Below are positions 4,973-11,833 of a stretch of 14,024 nt of DNA, one piece after another (the stretch's first letter is position 1; each line of letters opens with the position of its first letter). The notes under the pieces were generated by a model that did not search any database, was not told where the DNA came from, and saw only the letters and a program-made list of their open reading frames with translations. The DNA is from Campylobacterales bacterium (lineage in GTDB: Bacteria; Campylobacterota; Campylobacteria; Campylobacterales; QNZT01), in the NCBI GenBank assembly GCA_027080605.1, contig JALWRO010000166.1, positions 1-14,024 of the forward strand, written 5' to 3'. Position numbers and translations under genes: made by a program.

Positions 4973-5836
4973 TTAGAGGTGCCCTAAATTATCCAAAATA
5001 ACAAATATTAAAAACATTATACCAAGATAACCATTAAGGGTAAAAAATGCTTTATCAATTTTAGAAAAGTCTTTGTTTACAATACGATGTTCAAAATACA
5101 AAATAAGCGCCGAAAGTCCTATAGCAGCGTATGTCAGCCATCCGCTGCCTGACTCTGCAGCGAAAAAAATCCAGAAAAGAATAGTTAACCCATGAAAAAT
5201 TTTAGAGAGAAAAAGCGTACAATCCGCACCGTATCGTGACGGGATGGAGTGCAGTTTGACTTTTTTGTCATACGCCATATCCTGCAGCGAATAGAGCAGA
5301 TCAAATCCCGCCACCCAGAACATCACACCCACCGAGAGCATCACAGACCACATCGTAATCTCCGCCTTGACCGCGACCACTCCGGCAATGGGTGCCAGCC
5401 CCAGAGAAAGCCCCAAAACCAGATGTGCCATCGGCGATATCCGCTTCATGAGAGAATAACCGCCCAGAATCACCAGAATAGGAAACGAAAGCCAAAATGC
5501 CAGCGAATTAATCATATACGCAGTGATGACAAAAATTGCCGCATTCAACAAGGTGAAAAAGAGAATCGTCTCCTTTTTCAGCCGCCCGTCCACACTGGGT
5601 CTGTTTGCGGTACGGGGATTGGCTTTGTCTATATCGATATCCGCATAACGGTTAAAGCCCATCGCAAAATTACGCGCACTTACCGCCGCCAGCACACCAA
5701 GCCCCAGCAAACGCCAGCCGAACCACCCGTGCGCAGCCACAATCATTGCTATGAAAATAAAAGGGAGTGAAAAAACAGAGTGTTTGAACATCACCAGTTC
5801 ATTTAAATCATGAAGTATTTTGCCTATCTTTGCCAA
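4973..5836 (-). CDS. mqnP: UbiA-family prenyltransferase, probably MqnP of futalosine-route menaquinone synthesis
   Basis: The 287-residue membrane protein has about eight hydrophobic helices and both Asp-rich motifs of the UbiA family: NRYADIDID (N62, D66, D70) with the following KANPRTANRP, and D186-MAY-D190 before KKVKLHSIPSRYG. These bind Mg-diphosphate of the polyprenyl donor. Campylobacterota make menaquinone by the futalosine pathway, where MqnP is the UbiA-type enzyme, so MqnP fits better than 4-hydroxybenzoate transferase UbiA; many databases simply say UbiA. The start is TTG at 5836, with AAGG about 7 nt upstream; the next in-frame ATG (codon 16) would remove the conserved N-terminal ELVMFKHS segment. 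The last three codons (Gly-His-Leu) and TAA stop are read from the terminal repeat of the adjoining element, so the native C-terminus has probably been replaced. Confidence 0.85.
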   Translation of the reverse strand: MAKIGKILHDLNELVMFKHSVFSLPFIFIAMIVAAHGWFGWRLLGLGVLAAVSARNFAMGFNRYADIDIDKANPRTANRPSVDGRLKKETILFFTLLNAAIFVITAYMINSLAFWLSFPILVILGGYSLMKRISPMAHLVLGLSLGLAPIAGVVAVKAEITMWSVMLSVGVMFWVAGFDLLYSLQDMAYDKKVKLHSIPSRYGADCTLFLSKIFHGLTILFWIFFAAESGSGWLTYAAIGLSALILYFEHRIVNKDFSKIDKAFFTLNGYLGIMFLIFVILDNLGHL

Positions 5837-5873
5837 AACCAGCCTTTACTATTAGTATCAAAATATTTCAATC

Positions 5874-5879
5874 ATTATA
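5874..5879 (-). promoter_or_regulatory. Candidate -10 box for mqnP and the downstream genes
   Basis: The minus strand reads TATAAT 38 nt before the TTG start, preceded by AT-rich DNA without a clear -35. It would drive mqnP and, through the palindromic element, the PilZ-like, SwrB-like and glycosylase genes. Confidence 0.4.
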
Positions 5880-5937
5880 GTAAAAGTCATTAAAAGTTAA
5901 CACAAACAGACATTGGTTACTTTTCTATCGGACTATT

Positions 5938-5943
5938 TATAAT
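5938..5943 (+). promoter_or_regulatory. Candidate -10 box for pgm
   Basis: TATAAT lies 36 nt before the pgm ATG, and a weak TTGGTT at 5913-5918 is 19 nt further upstream. The rest of this 143-bp divergent intergenic region (5837-5979) is AT-rich with no other clear feature. Confidence 0.4.
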
Positions 5944-5979
5944 AAAATGTTAAAATAACGCTTTGAAAAAGGAGTTATA

Positions 5980-7617
5980 ATGCATCCAAAGGCAGGAGAA
6001 AAAGCACCCAAAGCGTTACTCGAAGATATCCCGACGCTTATCGCAAACTATTACAACCTCACCCCGGACATCAGCGATCCGGCTCAGCGGGTCTCGTTTG
6101 GCACATCCGGACACAGGGGCAGTTCCAATAAAAAGAGTTTCAACGAAACACATATTATCGCCATCACACAGGCACTCTGCGACTACCGCAAAGAGTATCA
6201 TATTACCGGTCCGGTTTTCATGGGCAAAGACACCCACGCACTCTCAACGCCGGCACAACTGACAGCTATCCGCGTGCTTGCGGCGAACAAAGTACATACC
6301 TACATTGCCGCTGACGGAGCATACACCCCTACTCCGCTTGTCTCATTCGCCATTCTCGATCACAACGAAAAAAATGACACCAACACCAGTGACGGAATTG
6401 TCATTACTCCGTCCCACAATCCCCCGTCAGACGGCGGCTTTAAATACAACCCGCCAAACGGAGGTCCTGCCGATACCAATGTCACCGAGTGGATTCAAAA
6501 ACGCGCCAATGCACTGATTGAAAATGGTATCGAGAAAATCAAACTGCTCTCCCCGGAAGAAGCGATGGGAAGCGGATTTATCGAAGAGTATGATTTTATT
6601 ACCCCCTATGTGGAGGCACTTCCCCAGATAGTTAATATCGAAGCAATCCGACGTGCCGGGCTGAAAATCGGTGTCGATCCGATGGGCGGCGCAAGTATCG
6701 GTGTCTATCAAAAAATCAATGAAATCCACCAGCTCAATCTGGAGATTGTCAATCCTTTTGTCGATCCGACATTCTCTTTCATGACACTCGATCACGACGG
6801 AAAAATCCGCATGGACTGCTCTTCACCCTATGCCATGGCATCACTGATTCACCTCAAAAACGATTACGATATCGCTTTCGGGAACGATGCCGATGCGGAC
6901 AGACACGGTATTGTCACCAAAAGTGCGGGTCTGATGAATCCCAATCACTACCTCAGCACCGCTATCAAATATCTGTTCAAAAACAGACCGGCATGGAACC
7001 GCGATCTGAAGATAGGAAAGACACTGGTCTCCAGTGCGATGATCGACAGAGTTGCCGAAGCGCTGGGCAGAAAAGTCTATGAAGTACCTGTCGGTTTCAA
7101 ATGGTTTTCACTCGGTCTTTTCAATGCCGAACTCGGTTTCGGCGGTGAAGAGAGTGCCGGAGCATCCTTTTTGCGTTTCAACGCCAGTACCTGGACCACG
7201 GACAAGGACGGTATCATCATGAACCTGCTGGCGGCGGAAATACTCGCTGTCACAGGTGAAGATCCCGCACAGCTTTACCGCAAACTCGAAGAGAAATTCG
7301 GTGTCTCCTACTACCGCAGAATAGACGCTCCCGCCACACCGCAGGAGAAAGCGAAAATCAAAGCCCTCAAACCGGAAGATATTACGACCGAAACACTCGG
7401 CGGAGAGAAGATAGAGGCGATTTTCACCAAAGCACCGGGGAACCATCAAGAGATCGGCGGCGTAAAAATCACCACCAAAAACGGCTGGGTCGCTATCCGC
7501 CCTTCGGGAACCGAAGATATCTACAAAATTTATGCGGAAAGTTTTACTTCATGGGAACACCTCCAGCTATTGCTGGAAGACGCCGTGAAAATCATTGCGG
7601 AAACAATCTCAGAGTAG
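5980..7617 (+). CDS. pgm: Phosphoglucomutase, alpha-D-glucose-specific
   Basis: Pgm interconverts glucose-6-phosphate and glucose-1-phosphate in the cytosol, linking central metabolism to nucleotide sugars and glycogen. The 545-residue protein is collinear with E. coli Pgm (546 aa). Landmarks are FGTSGHRG (40-47), the phosphoserine loop ITPSHNPPSDGG with S145, the metal loop DADAD (303-307), the sugar-binding GGEESAG (388-394) and the phosphate-binding RPSGTED (507-513). The metal loop reads GNDADADRHG, where E. coli Pgm has NDPDYDRHG; all metal-binding aspartates are kept. The ATG is 5 nt after GGAG (5971-5974). The stop lies 26 nt inside the end of the convergent deacetylase gene. Together with the surface-glycan genes nearby, it may feed precursor synthesis, though it is also a housekeeping enzyme. 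Confidence 0.97.
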   Translation: MHPKAGEKAPKALLEDIPTLIANYYNLTPDISDPAQRVSFGTSGHRGSSNKKSFNETHIIAITQALCDYRKEYHITGPVFMGKDTHALSTPAQLTAIRVLAANKVHTYIAADGAYTPTPLVSFAILDHNEKNDTNTSDGIVITPSHNPPSDGGFKYNPPNGGPADTNVTEWIQKRANALIENGIEKIKLLSPEEAMGSGFIEEYDFITPYVEALPQIVNIEAIRRAGLKIGVDPMGGASIGVYQKINEIHQLNLEIVNPFVDPTFSFMTLDHDGKIRMDCSSPYAMASLIHLKNDYDIAFGNDADADRHGIVTKSAGLMNPNHYLSTAIKYLFKNRPAWNRDLKIGKTLVSSAMIDRVAEALGRKVYEVPVGFKWFSLGLFNAELGFGGEESAGASFLRFNASTWTTDKDGIIMNLLAAEILAVTGEDPAQLYRKLEEKFGVSYYRRIDAPATPQEKAKIKALKPEDITTETLGGEKIEAIFTKAPGNHQEIGGVKITTKNGWVAIRPSGTEDIYKIYAESFTSWEHLQLLLEDAVKIIAETISE

Positions 7618-8593
7618 CAATTTCCCGCATATGCAGCGATTGCATATTGTACCGTTCATGAAGCAGTGCATAGTGTTGCAAAATCTTCTCCAGAAAAGCG
7701 ATGTTCCGTGCAACATCGGCACCGAAATTGTGGGGATGCCACCAAAGATGGTATATCTCCCCTTTTTGCGCGGCGCGGGTCATACTATTTTTGATCCGAT
7801 GCAGTTTCATGAAGTCCAGAAAAGCGAGTTTTTTGCTGTAAGGGCGTAAAAATCTGCTTGCCGGAATATCCACCATCCCGTTGTGACATTGAAGTTTGTG
7901 AAGCGGTACGGTATGATGCCCGCTAATATTGAGATAGGTATCCGCCAGTTTCAGCGCCCGTCTGAGCAACTTGCGCTCTTCCCAGTTGCTTTCATCGTAT
8001 ATCCAGTGTTTCTCATTACCGCGATAAGCATTGATACCATTTTCGGCAAGAATCGGTAAATAGGCTTCATTTTTCTGGTTTCTGGGAAATACAAGGCTTG
8101 TTATCACTATTCCTGTTTTGGCTTTGGCTATTTTACACGCCTGGGCAATATCCGCATGAAAACTCTCCGCATCCTGCCCAGACTCCAGACAATAGTAGTG
8201 TGAAAAAGTATGTGTCGCCAGCTCCTGATGCGGTGTATCGACGATCCTGGCAATCAAATCCGGTGCAAAATGGTATGGCGTATGCAACTTTTCCTGTTGC
8301 AAAAGGTAGTCGTACAAATCATACTGTTTATGGTCATAACCCGGCAGTTTTTCAGGCAAATGTGCTTTGAGTTCGGAAGCATCGTCAAAAAAGAGAAACC
8401 CTACTGTCGCCCAGGTGACATGGATACCGTACTCCGCAAAAAGCGCCAGCATCCGCTCCACTGCTTCAGGCGTACCCTCCAGATGGCTGCGATATCCCTC
8501 TTCTGAGACAACATCCCGCATACCCCAGTAGAGTTCAAAATCGAGCGAAACAGTGAAAATACCCTGCTTATCAGATTTATCCAATATACTCAC
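7592..8593 (-). CDS. Polysaccharide deacetylase-like protein (NodB homology, carbohydrate esterase 4 type)
   Basis: The 333-residue protein has the CE4 motifs: SLDFELYWG (16-24, catalytic D18), the metal-binding HTFSH (128-132), FPRNQ (169-173) and WWHPHNFG (284-291, with the catalytic-histidine type of motif). Such enzymes remove N- or O-acetyl groups from glycans using a divalent metal. No signal peptide is visible, so it may act on cytoplasmic, possibly lipid-linked, intermediates rather than on a finished polymer. It overlaps the upstream unknown gene and is probably cotranscribed with it; its 3' end overlaps pgm tail to tail. The GTG at 8593 sits directly on a GTGGAG stretch. A TTG at 8584, 8 nt after the same GGAG, is better spaced and may be the real start. 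Confidence 0.85.
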   Translation of the reverse strand: MSILDKSDKQGIFTVSLDFELYWGMRDVVSEEGYRSHLEGTPEAVERMLALFAEYGIHVTWATVGFLFFDDASELKAHLPEKLPGYDHKQYDLYDYLLQQEKLHTPYHFAPDLIARIVDTPHQELATHTFSHYYCLESGQDAESFHADIAQACKIAKAKTGIVITSLVFPRNQKNEAYLPILAENGINAYRGNEKHWIYDESNWEERKLLRRALKLADTYLNISGHHTVPLHKLQCHNGMVDIPASRFLRPYSKKLAFLDFMKLHRIKNSMTRAAQKGEIYHLWWHPHNFGADVARNIAFLEKILQHYALLHERYNMQSLHMREIATLRLFPQ

Positions 8594-9398
8594 TCCACTG
8601 TTTTACATCGCTGGCACGGTGGGAAATGAGACAACAATCCCGACTGTAATCCCAGTGCATCACGATCGGCGTTACCACCAGATCATGCGTAGAGGTGTAA
8701 ATATCAACCCCCAGCCTGACACGCTGATATTCATGAAACTCCTGTGAAAAAGAGACAAAAAGCACTTCGTAATCCTTTTGAGGATGCATTCGTACACGTG
8801 CCAGTTCGGAAACTTTGTTCAGAAAACTGGTCAGAATCAAACCGCAACGGGGAATGATATCACCGTCCGGGGAGACAAAGCCGGCTGCCAGATCGTGCTG
8901 ATACTCTTCATCTTTCAAATAAGCTTTACCGTCGATGTGAATAAAACTGTCCGCCAGAGCACTGTTCTTTTTCAACGCCTTGTAAGCGCGGTTTTTGAGA
9001 TTGCGTTCCGAGAGTATTTTGAGTGATTTACGGGGGATATAGATATTGCCGTCAAAGAGTTCATGAAGTACCTCTTCCGCCTCTTTCTCATCGGCATTGT
9101 CAAAGTTGTTGATCAAAAGTGTCGCCAGAAACTTTACCTCTTTGTTATATTTGCGAATCAACCGACCGGCAAGTGCTTCGACAAAAGCAACATTTTGCTT
9201 CGCCCACGCAATATTTTCCGCTTTGCGCGGCAATGTGAAATGCCCCAGCTCAAATACAACCAGCACCGGTCGAGATATCTGCGCTATGGATGTTTCCACC
9301 AAACTCCCAATCTCTGCAAGCTTCGCATCACTCCATCTCTCAAAATCCACCTGCGGTTTTGTGTACTCCAGCGTATCATTCGGTATTTCACATCCCAT
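8577..9398 (-). CDS. Conserved-looking protein of unknown function next to the glycan genes
   Basis: I do not recognise this 273-residue protein. It has no signal peptide or membrane helix and looks cytosolic. Notable stretches are FELGHFTLPRKAENIAW, FIHIDGKAYLKDEEYQHDLA, SPDGDIIPRCGLILTSFL and, near the end, PIVMHWDYSRDCCLISHR. The start was set at ATG 9398 because GGAG (9405-9408) lies 6 nt upstream; an in-frame TTG at 9428 would add ten residues without a Shine-Dalgarno. The gene precedes and overlaps the deacetylase by 8-17 nt, so the two proteins probably act together. It is divergent from the flippase operon across 149 bp. A role in glycan metabolism is guilt by association only. Confidence 0.7.
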   Translation of the reverse strand: MGCEIPNDTLEYTKPQVDFERWSDAKLAEIGSLVETSIAQISRPVLVVFELGHFTLPRKAENIAWAKQNVAFVEALAGRLIRKYNKEVKFLATLLINNFDNADEKEAEEVLHELFDGNIYIPRKSLKILSERNLKNRAYKALKKNSALADSFIHIDGKAYLKDEEYQHDLAAGFVSPDGDIIPRCGLILTSFLNKVSELARVRMHPQKDYEVLFVSFSQEFHEYQRVRLGVDIYTSTHDLVVTPIVMHWDYSRDCCLISHRASDVKQWSEYIG

Positions 9399-9428
9399 CT
9401 GTTTCTCCGTTACTAATATTCTATCCAA

Positions 9429-9456
9429 ATATCGACCAATCTTCTGTTTTATTTTA
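9429..9456 (-). promoter_or_regulatory. Weak sigma-28-like promoter for the unknown gene and deacetylase
   Basis: On the minus strand, TAAAATAA (9456-9449) is followed after 12 nt by GTCGATAT (9436-9429). The spacing is 1 nt longer than the FliA consensus. The DNA is AT-rich, so chance is a real possibility. Confidence 0.25.
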
Positions 9457-9493
9457 CTTTTTAATATATAGCGTACATTTGTGGCTAATTTAG

Positions 9494-9523
9494 TAAAATA
9501 TATAACAAAACGAACGATATAAA
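9494..9523 (+). promoter_or_regulatory. Candidate promoter of the polysaccharide operon
   Basis: TAAAATAT (9494-9501), 11 nt and AACGATAT (9513-9520) match the spacing and core of a FliA promoter. TATAAA at 9518-9523 overlaps it and could instead be a sigma-70 -10. The predicted start is about 20 nt before the flippase ATG. The sequence cannot decide between the two. Confidence 0.35.
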
Positions 9524-9547
9524 GTTATTCCAAAATACAGGCTGCAT

Positions 9548-10825
9548 ATGCAACGAGAAGAGAGTACATTCCGACGAATCATGGACAATGTCATCGCCCT
9601 GACGATGCTGCAGCTCATCAATTACCTCGTACCGCTGCTGACGTTTCCCTACCTCGTACGTGTACTGGGAATCGACGCTTTCGGTGTTTTTTCGTTTGTG
9701 CTCGCGGTGATCAATTACGGTATTATCATCACCGATTACGGATTTGACCTCTCCGCAACACGACACATCTCACTACACCGAGACGATCCCGAAAAAGTGA
9801 GTGAAATTTTCTCCTCCGTCATCACGATCAAAGCGGTCATGGCACTGCTCTTTTTTCTGTTGCTGCTTGTATTGACTCTGAGTATCGAAAAGTTTTCCGA
9901 GTATATGCCGCTCTACTTGTACGGATTCGGTATGGTGGTCGGTCAGGTACTTTTTCCGGTCTGGTTTTTTCAGGGTATTGAAAAGATGCGCTACATCACC
10001 GTTCTCAACGCACTTGCAAAGATCATTTTTGCCGTGGCAATCGTCCTCTTTGTCACCTCGCCGGATGATCTGGATCTGGTCTTTATTTTCAATGCACTCG
10101 GCGCACTCATAGCCGGTCTCACGGCGTTTCGCATCGCGGTCAAACAGTTTGGGGTACGCTTTAACCTCCAGCCGATGGAAAAATATCTCTTCTATCTCAA
10201 AGACGCTTGGTATATCTTCACATCGAGAGTGGCGGTACAGCTCTATCAGAGTCTCAATATCATTATCCTGGGCTTTTTTGTCAGCAATACCCTCGTCGGC
10301 TACTATGCCATCGCCGAAAAGATCGTGCGGGCTGTCAGTACTATTATGTCCTCCATACCGAGGGCAATCTACCCCTATATGTCCAAACTATACAAAGAGT
10401 CTCCTGCCTTGTTTCACAAACGCAATCTTCAGGCTTCACTGGGATTGCTTGCGATCACCCTGCCTGTTGCGACGGGGGTGTGGTACTTTGCACCTGAAAT
10501 CCTTCAGCTTGTCACAGGCGAAACACCAACACCGCAGCTTGTCACCCTGCTACACATTCTGGCACCACTACTGGTCGTTGCCAGTTACGGAAACCATTTT
10601 ACCAATATCCTTGTCATATACAATGAGACAAAGCTTCTGAACAAAATTGTTGTCACCGCCGGTCTGCTCAATCTGCTGCTGGTCGTCGGTGTCATCCGCT
10701 ACTTCTCCATCGAAGGCGTTGCATGGCTCAACCTCTTCATCATCAGCTGTGTCATTATCGCCCCGAAAACCTACTTTATCTTTTTTCGGTTCAGACAAAA
10801 AAATTCTGAAAATGCGCCGATCTAG
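9548..10825 (+). CDS. Wzx-type polysaccharide flippase (MOP superfamily)
   Basis: The 425-residue integral membrane protein has about 12 hydrophobic helices. Its first part (LQLINYLVPLLTFPYLVRVL, then DAFGVFSFVLAVINYGIIITDYGFDLSATRHIS in two helices) is typical of RfbX/Wzx O-antigen flippases, as is PVWFFQGIEKMRYI at about 137-150. Wzx proteins move undecaprenyl-diphosphate-linked oligosaccharide from the inner to the outer leaflet of the inner membrane. No polymerase or glycosyltransferase gene lies in this window. CAGG stands 6 nt before the ATG at 9548; a second in-frame ATG eleven codons later is possible. A 27-nt gap separates it from the ATP-grasp gene, so the four genes from here to the right edge look like one operon. 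Confidence 0.92.
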   Translation: MQREESTFRRIMDNVIALTMLQLINYLVPLLTFPYLVRVLGIDAFGVFSFVLAVINYGIIITDYGFDLSATRHISLHRDDPEKVSEIFSSVITIKAVMALLFFLLLLVLTLSIEKFSEYMPLYLYGFGMVVGQVLFPVWFFQGIEKMRYITVLNALAKIIFAVAIVLFVTSPDDLDLVFIFNALGALIAGLTAFRIAVKQFGVRFNLQPMEKYLFYLKDAWYIFTSRVAVQLYQSLNIIILGFFVSNTLVGYYAIAEKIVRAVSTIMSSIPRAIYPYMSKLYKESPALFHKRNLQASLGLLAITLPVATGVWYFAPEILQLVTGETPTPQLVTLLHILAPLLVVASYGNHFTNILVIYNETKLLNKIVVTAGLLNLLLVVGVIRYFSIEGVAWLNLFIISCVIIAPKTYFIFFRFRQKNSENAPI

Positions 10826-10852
10826 CATAAAGAGCAAACAAAGGCAGTTTTC

Positions 10853-11830
10853 ATGAAACCACACACCGATCTGGAAAAAGTCAAACACTGTATCAGACGA
10901 TCCAAAGTATGTCGGCTTTTGCTCCATTTCCCGCTGGAACTCTACTATCTGCTGCTGCGCCTTCGGATTCGGTTCACGTCGGACAAAACACACGTGCTCA
11001 AACACTACCGGAAAGTTTTTCATAAAGATCCAAACCTCAACAATCCGGTCACCATGAACGAATACCTTACCTGGCGCAAACTCTTCGACAGAGATCCTCT
11101 CCTGCCGCGCTGCTCCGACAAATACCGTGTCAGAGAGTATGTGACGGAGAAAATCGGTGACCAATACCTTGTACCGCTTCTCGCAGCCACCGACAGTATC
11201 GATAAGATCGACTTTGACAAACTACCGGATCGTTTTGTCATCAAAGTCAACCACGGAAGCGGACAGAATATTATCGTTAAAAACAAACTTCATGAAGATC
11301 TCGAAGCAATCAAAGTACAACTGCACTACTGGATGAAACGCAGCCACTACTACAACAACCGCGAATGGCAATATAAAGAGATCGAACCGATGATCGTGGT
11401 GGAAAAATTGCTGCTGGATGAAAACGCTAATGTGCCCAAAGATTACAAATTTCATGTATTTGCAGGCAAAGTCGAAATGGTTCAGGTCGATACTGATCGC
11501 TTCGAGACACACAAACGCATCTTCTATTCACCGGACTGGGAGGAGCTTCCCTTCAACTGGGTTCCGGTGGATGAGCACGATCGTCCAAAATATCCGAAAG
11601 CCGATCCCCAGCCCAAACCGGATGCTCTGGAGACGATGGTACAACTGGCGGAAAAACTGGCGGAGGATTTTCCCTATGTGCGTGTCGATTTTTACTATAC
11701 CGGTGGAAAAATCTATTTCGGAGAGCTGACCTTTACCCATGAAAACGGTCTGGCAAAATTTTTCCCGGATCATTACGACATCTTTTACGGTCAAAAAATT
11801 CCGCAACAGAAAAAAGTCAAAAGTACATAG
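10853..11830 (+). CDS. TupA-like ATP-grasp protein
   Basis: The 325-residue protein matches the TupA-like ATP-grasp family: NEYLTWRKLFDRDPLL (69-84) with CSDKYRVREYV after it, the nucleotide-binding FVIKVNHGSG (128-137), E184 in VVEKLL, DYKFHVF (197-203), RVDFY (277-281) and the metal-binding FGELTFTHENG (289-299). TupA is named from teichuronopeptide synthesis in Bacillus. Family members are thought to join an amino acid or similar group to a cell-surface polymer by an ATP-dependent ligation, but substrates are mostly unknown. A hydrophobic stretch at about 22-38 may attach it to the membrane. AAGG lies 8 nt before the ATG. It is between the flippase and the acyltransferase genes, only 3 nt from the latter, which fits a glycan-decoration role. 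Confidence 0.88.
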   Translation: MKPHTDLEKVKHCIRRSKVCRLLLHFPLELYYLLLRLRIRFTSDKTHVLKHYRKVFHKDPNLNNPVTMNEYLTWRKLFDRDPLLPRCSDKYRVREYVTEKIGDQYLVPLLAATDSIDKIDFDKLPDRFVIKVNHGSGQNIIVKNKLHEDLEAIKVQLHYWMKRSHYYNNREWQYKEIEPMIVVEKLLLDENANVPKDYKFHVFAGKVEMVQVDTDRFETHKRIFYSPDWEELPFNWVPVDEHDRPKYPKADPQPKPDALETMVQLAEKLAEDFPYVRVDFYYTGGKIYFGELTFTHENGLAKFFPDHYDIFYGQKIPQQKKVKST

Positions 11831-11833
11831 TCC

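Larger units (their letters stand above)
4717..4984. mobile_element. MITE-like palindromic element, 268 bp
   Basis: The element is bounded by perfect 32-bp inverted repeats beginning GGGCACCTCTAATAAG (4717-4748 and 4953-4984) and flanked by TAA on both sides (4714-4716 and 4985-4987), consistent with a 3-bp target duplication. Between the repeats lie two imperfect palindromes of about 100 bp each, side by side. There is no open reading frame of useful length, so it would need a transposase supplied elsewhere. GGG ends and a TNA-type 3-bp duplication are compatible with some IS5-family subgroups, but the family is not established. It lies between mqnP and the PilZ-like gene, on whose strand it is probably transcribed as part of the same run. 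Its ends contribute coding and translation signals to both neighbours. Confidence 0.8.

Noticed and set aside
4717..4984. Cloverleaf-like fold read as a tRNA or riboswitch
   Set aside because: The arms are about 100 bp long, there is no T-arm or CCA-type end, and flanking TAA plus perfect terminal repeats fit a mobile element better.
5249..5770. 173-codon plus-strand open frame over mqnP
   Set aside because: Its composition is highly basic and low in hydrophobic residues, as expected of an antisense shadow of a membrane protein gene.
9399..9428. TTG start adding ten residues to the unknown protein
   Set aside because: GGAG is ideally spaced for the ATG at 9398, and the added residues contain that site.
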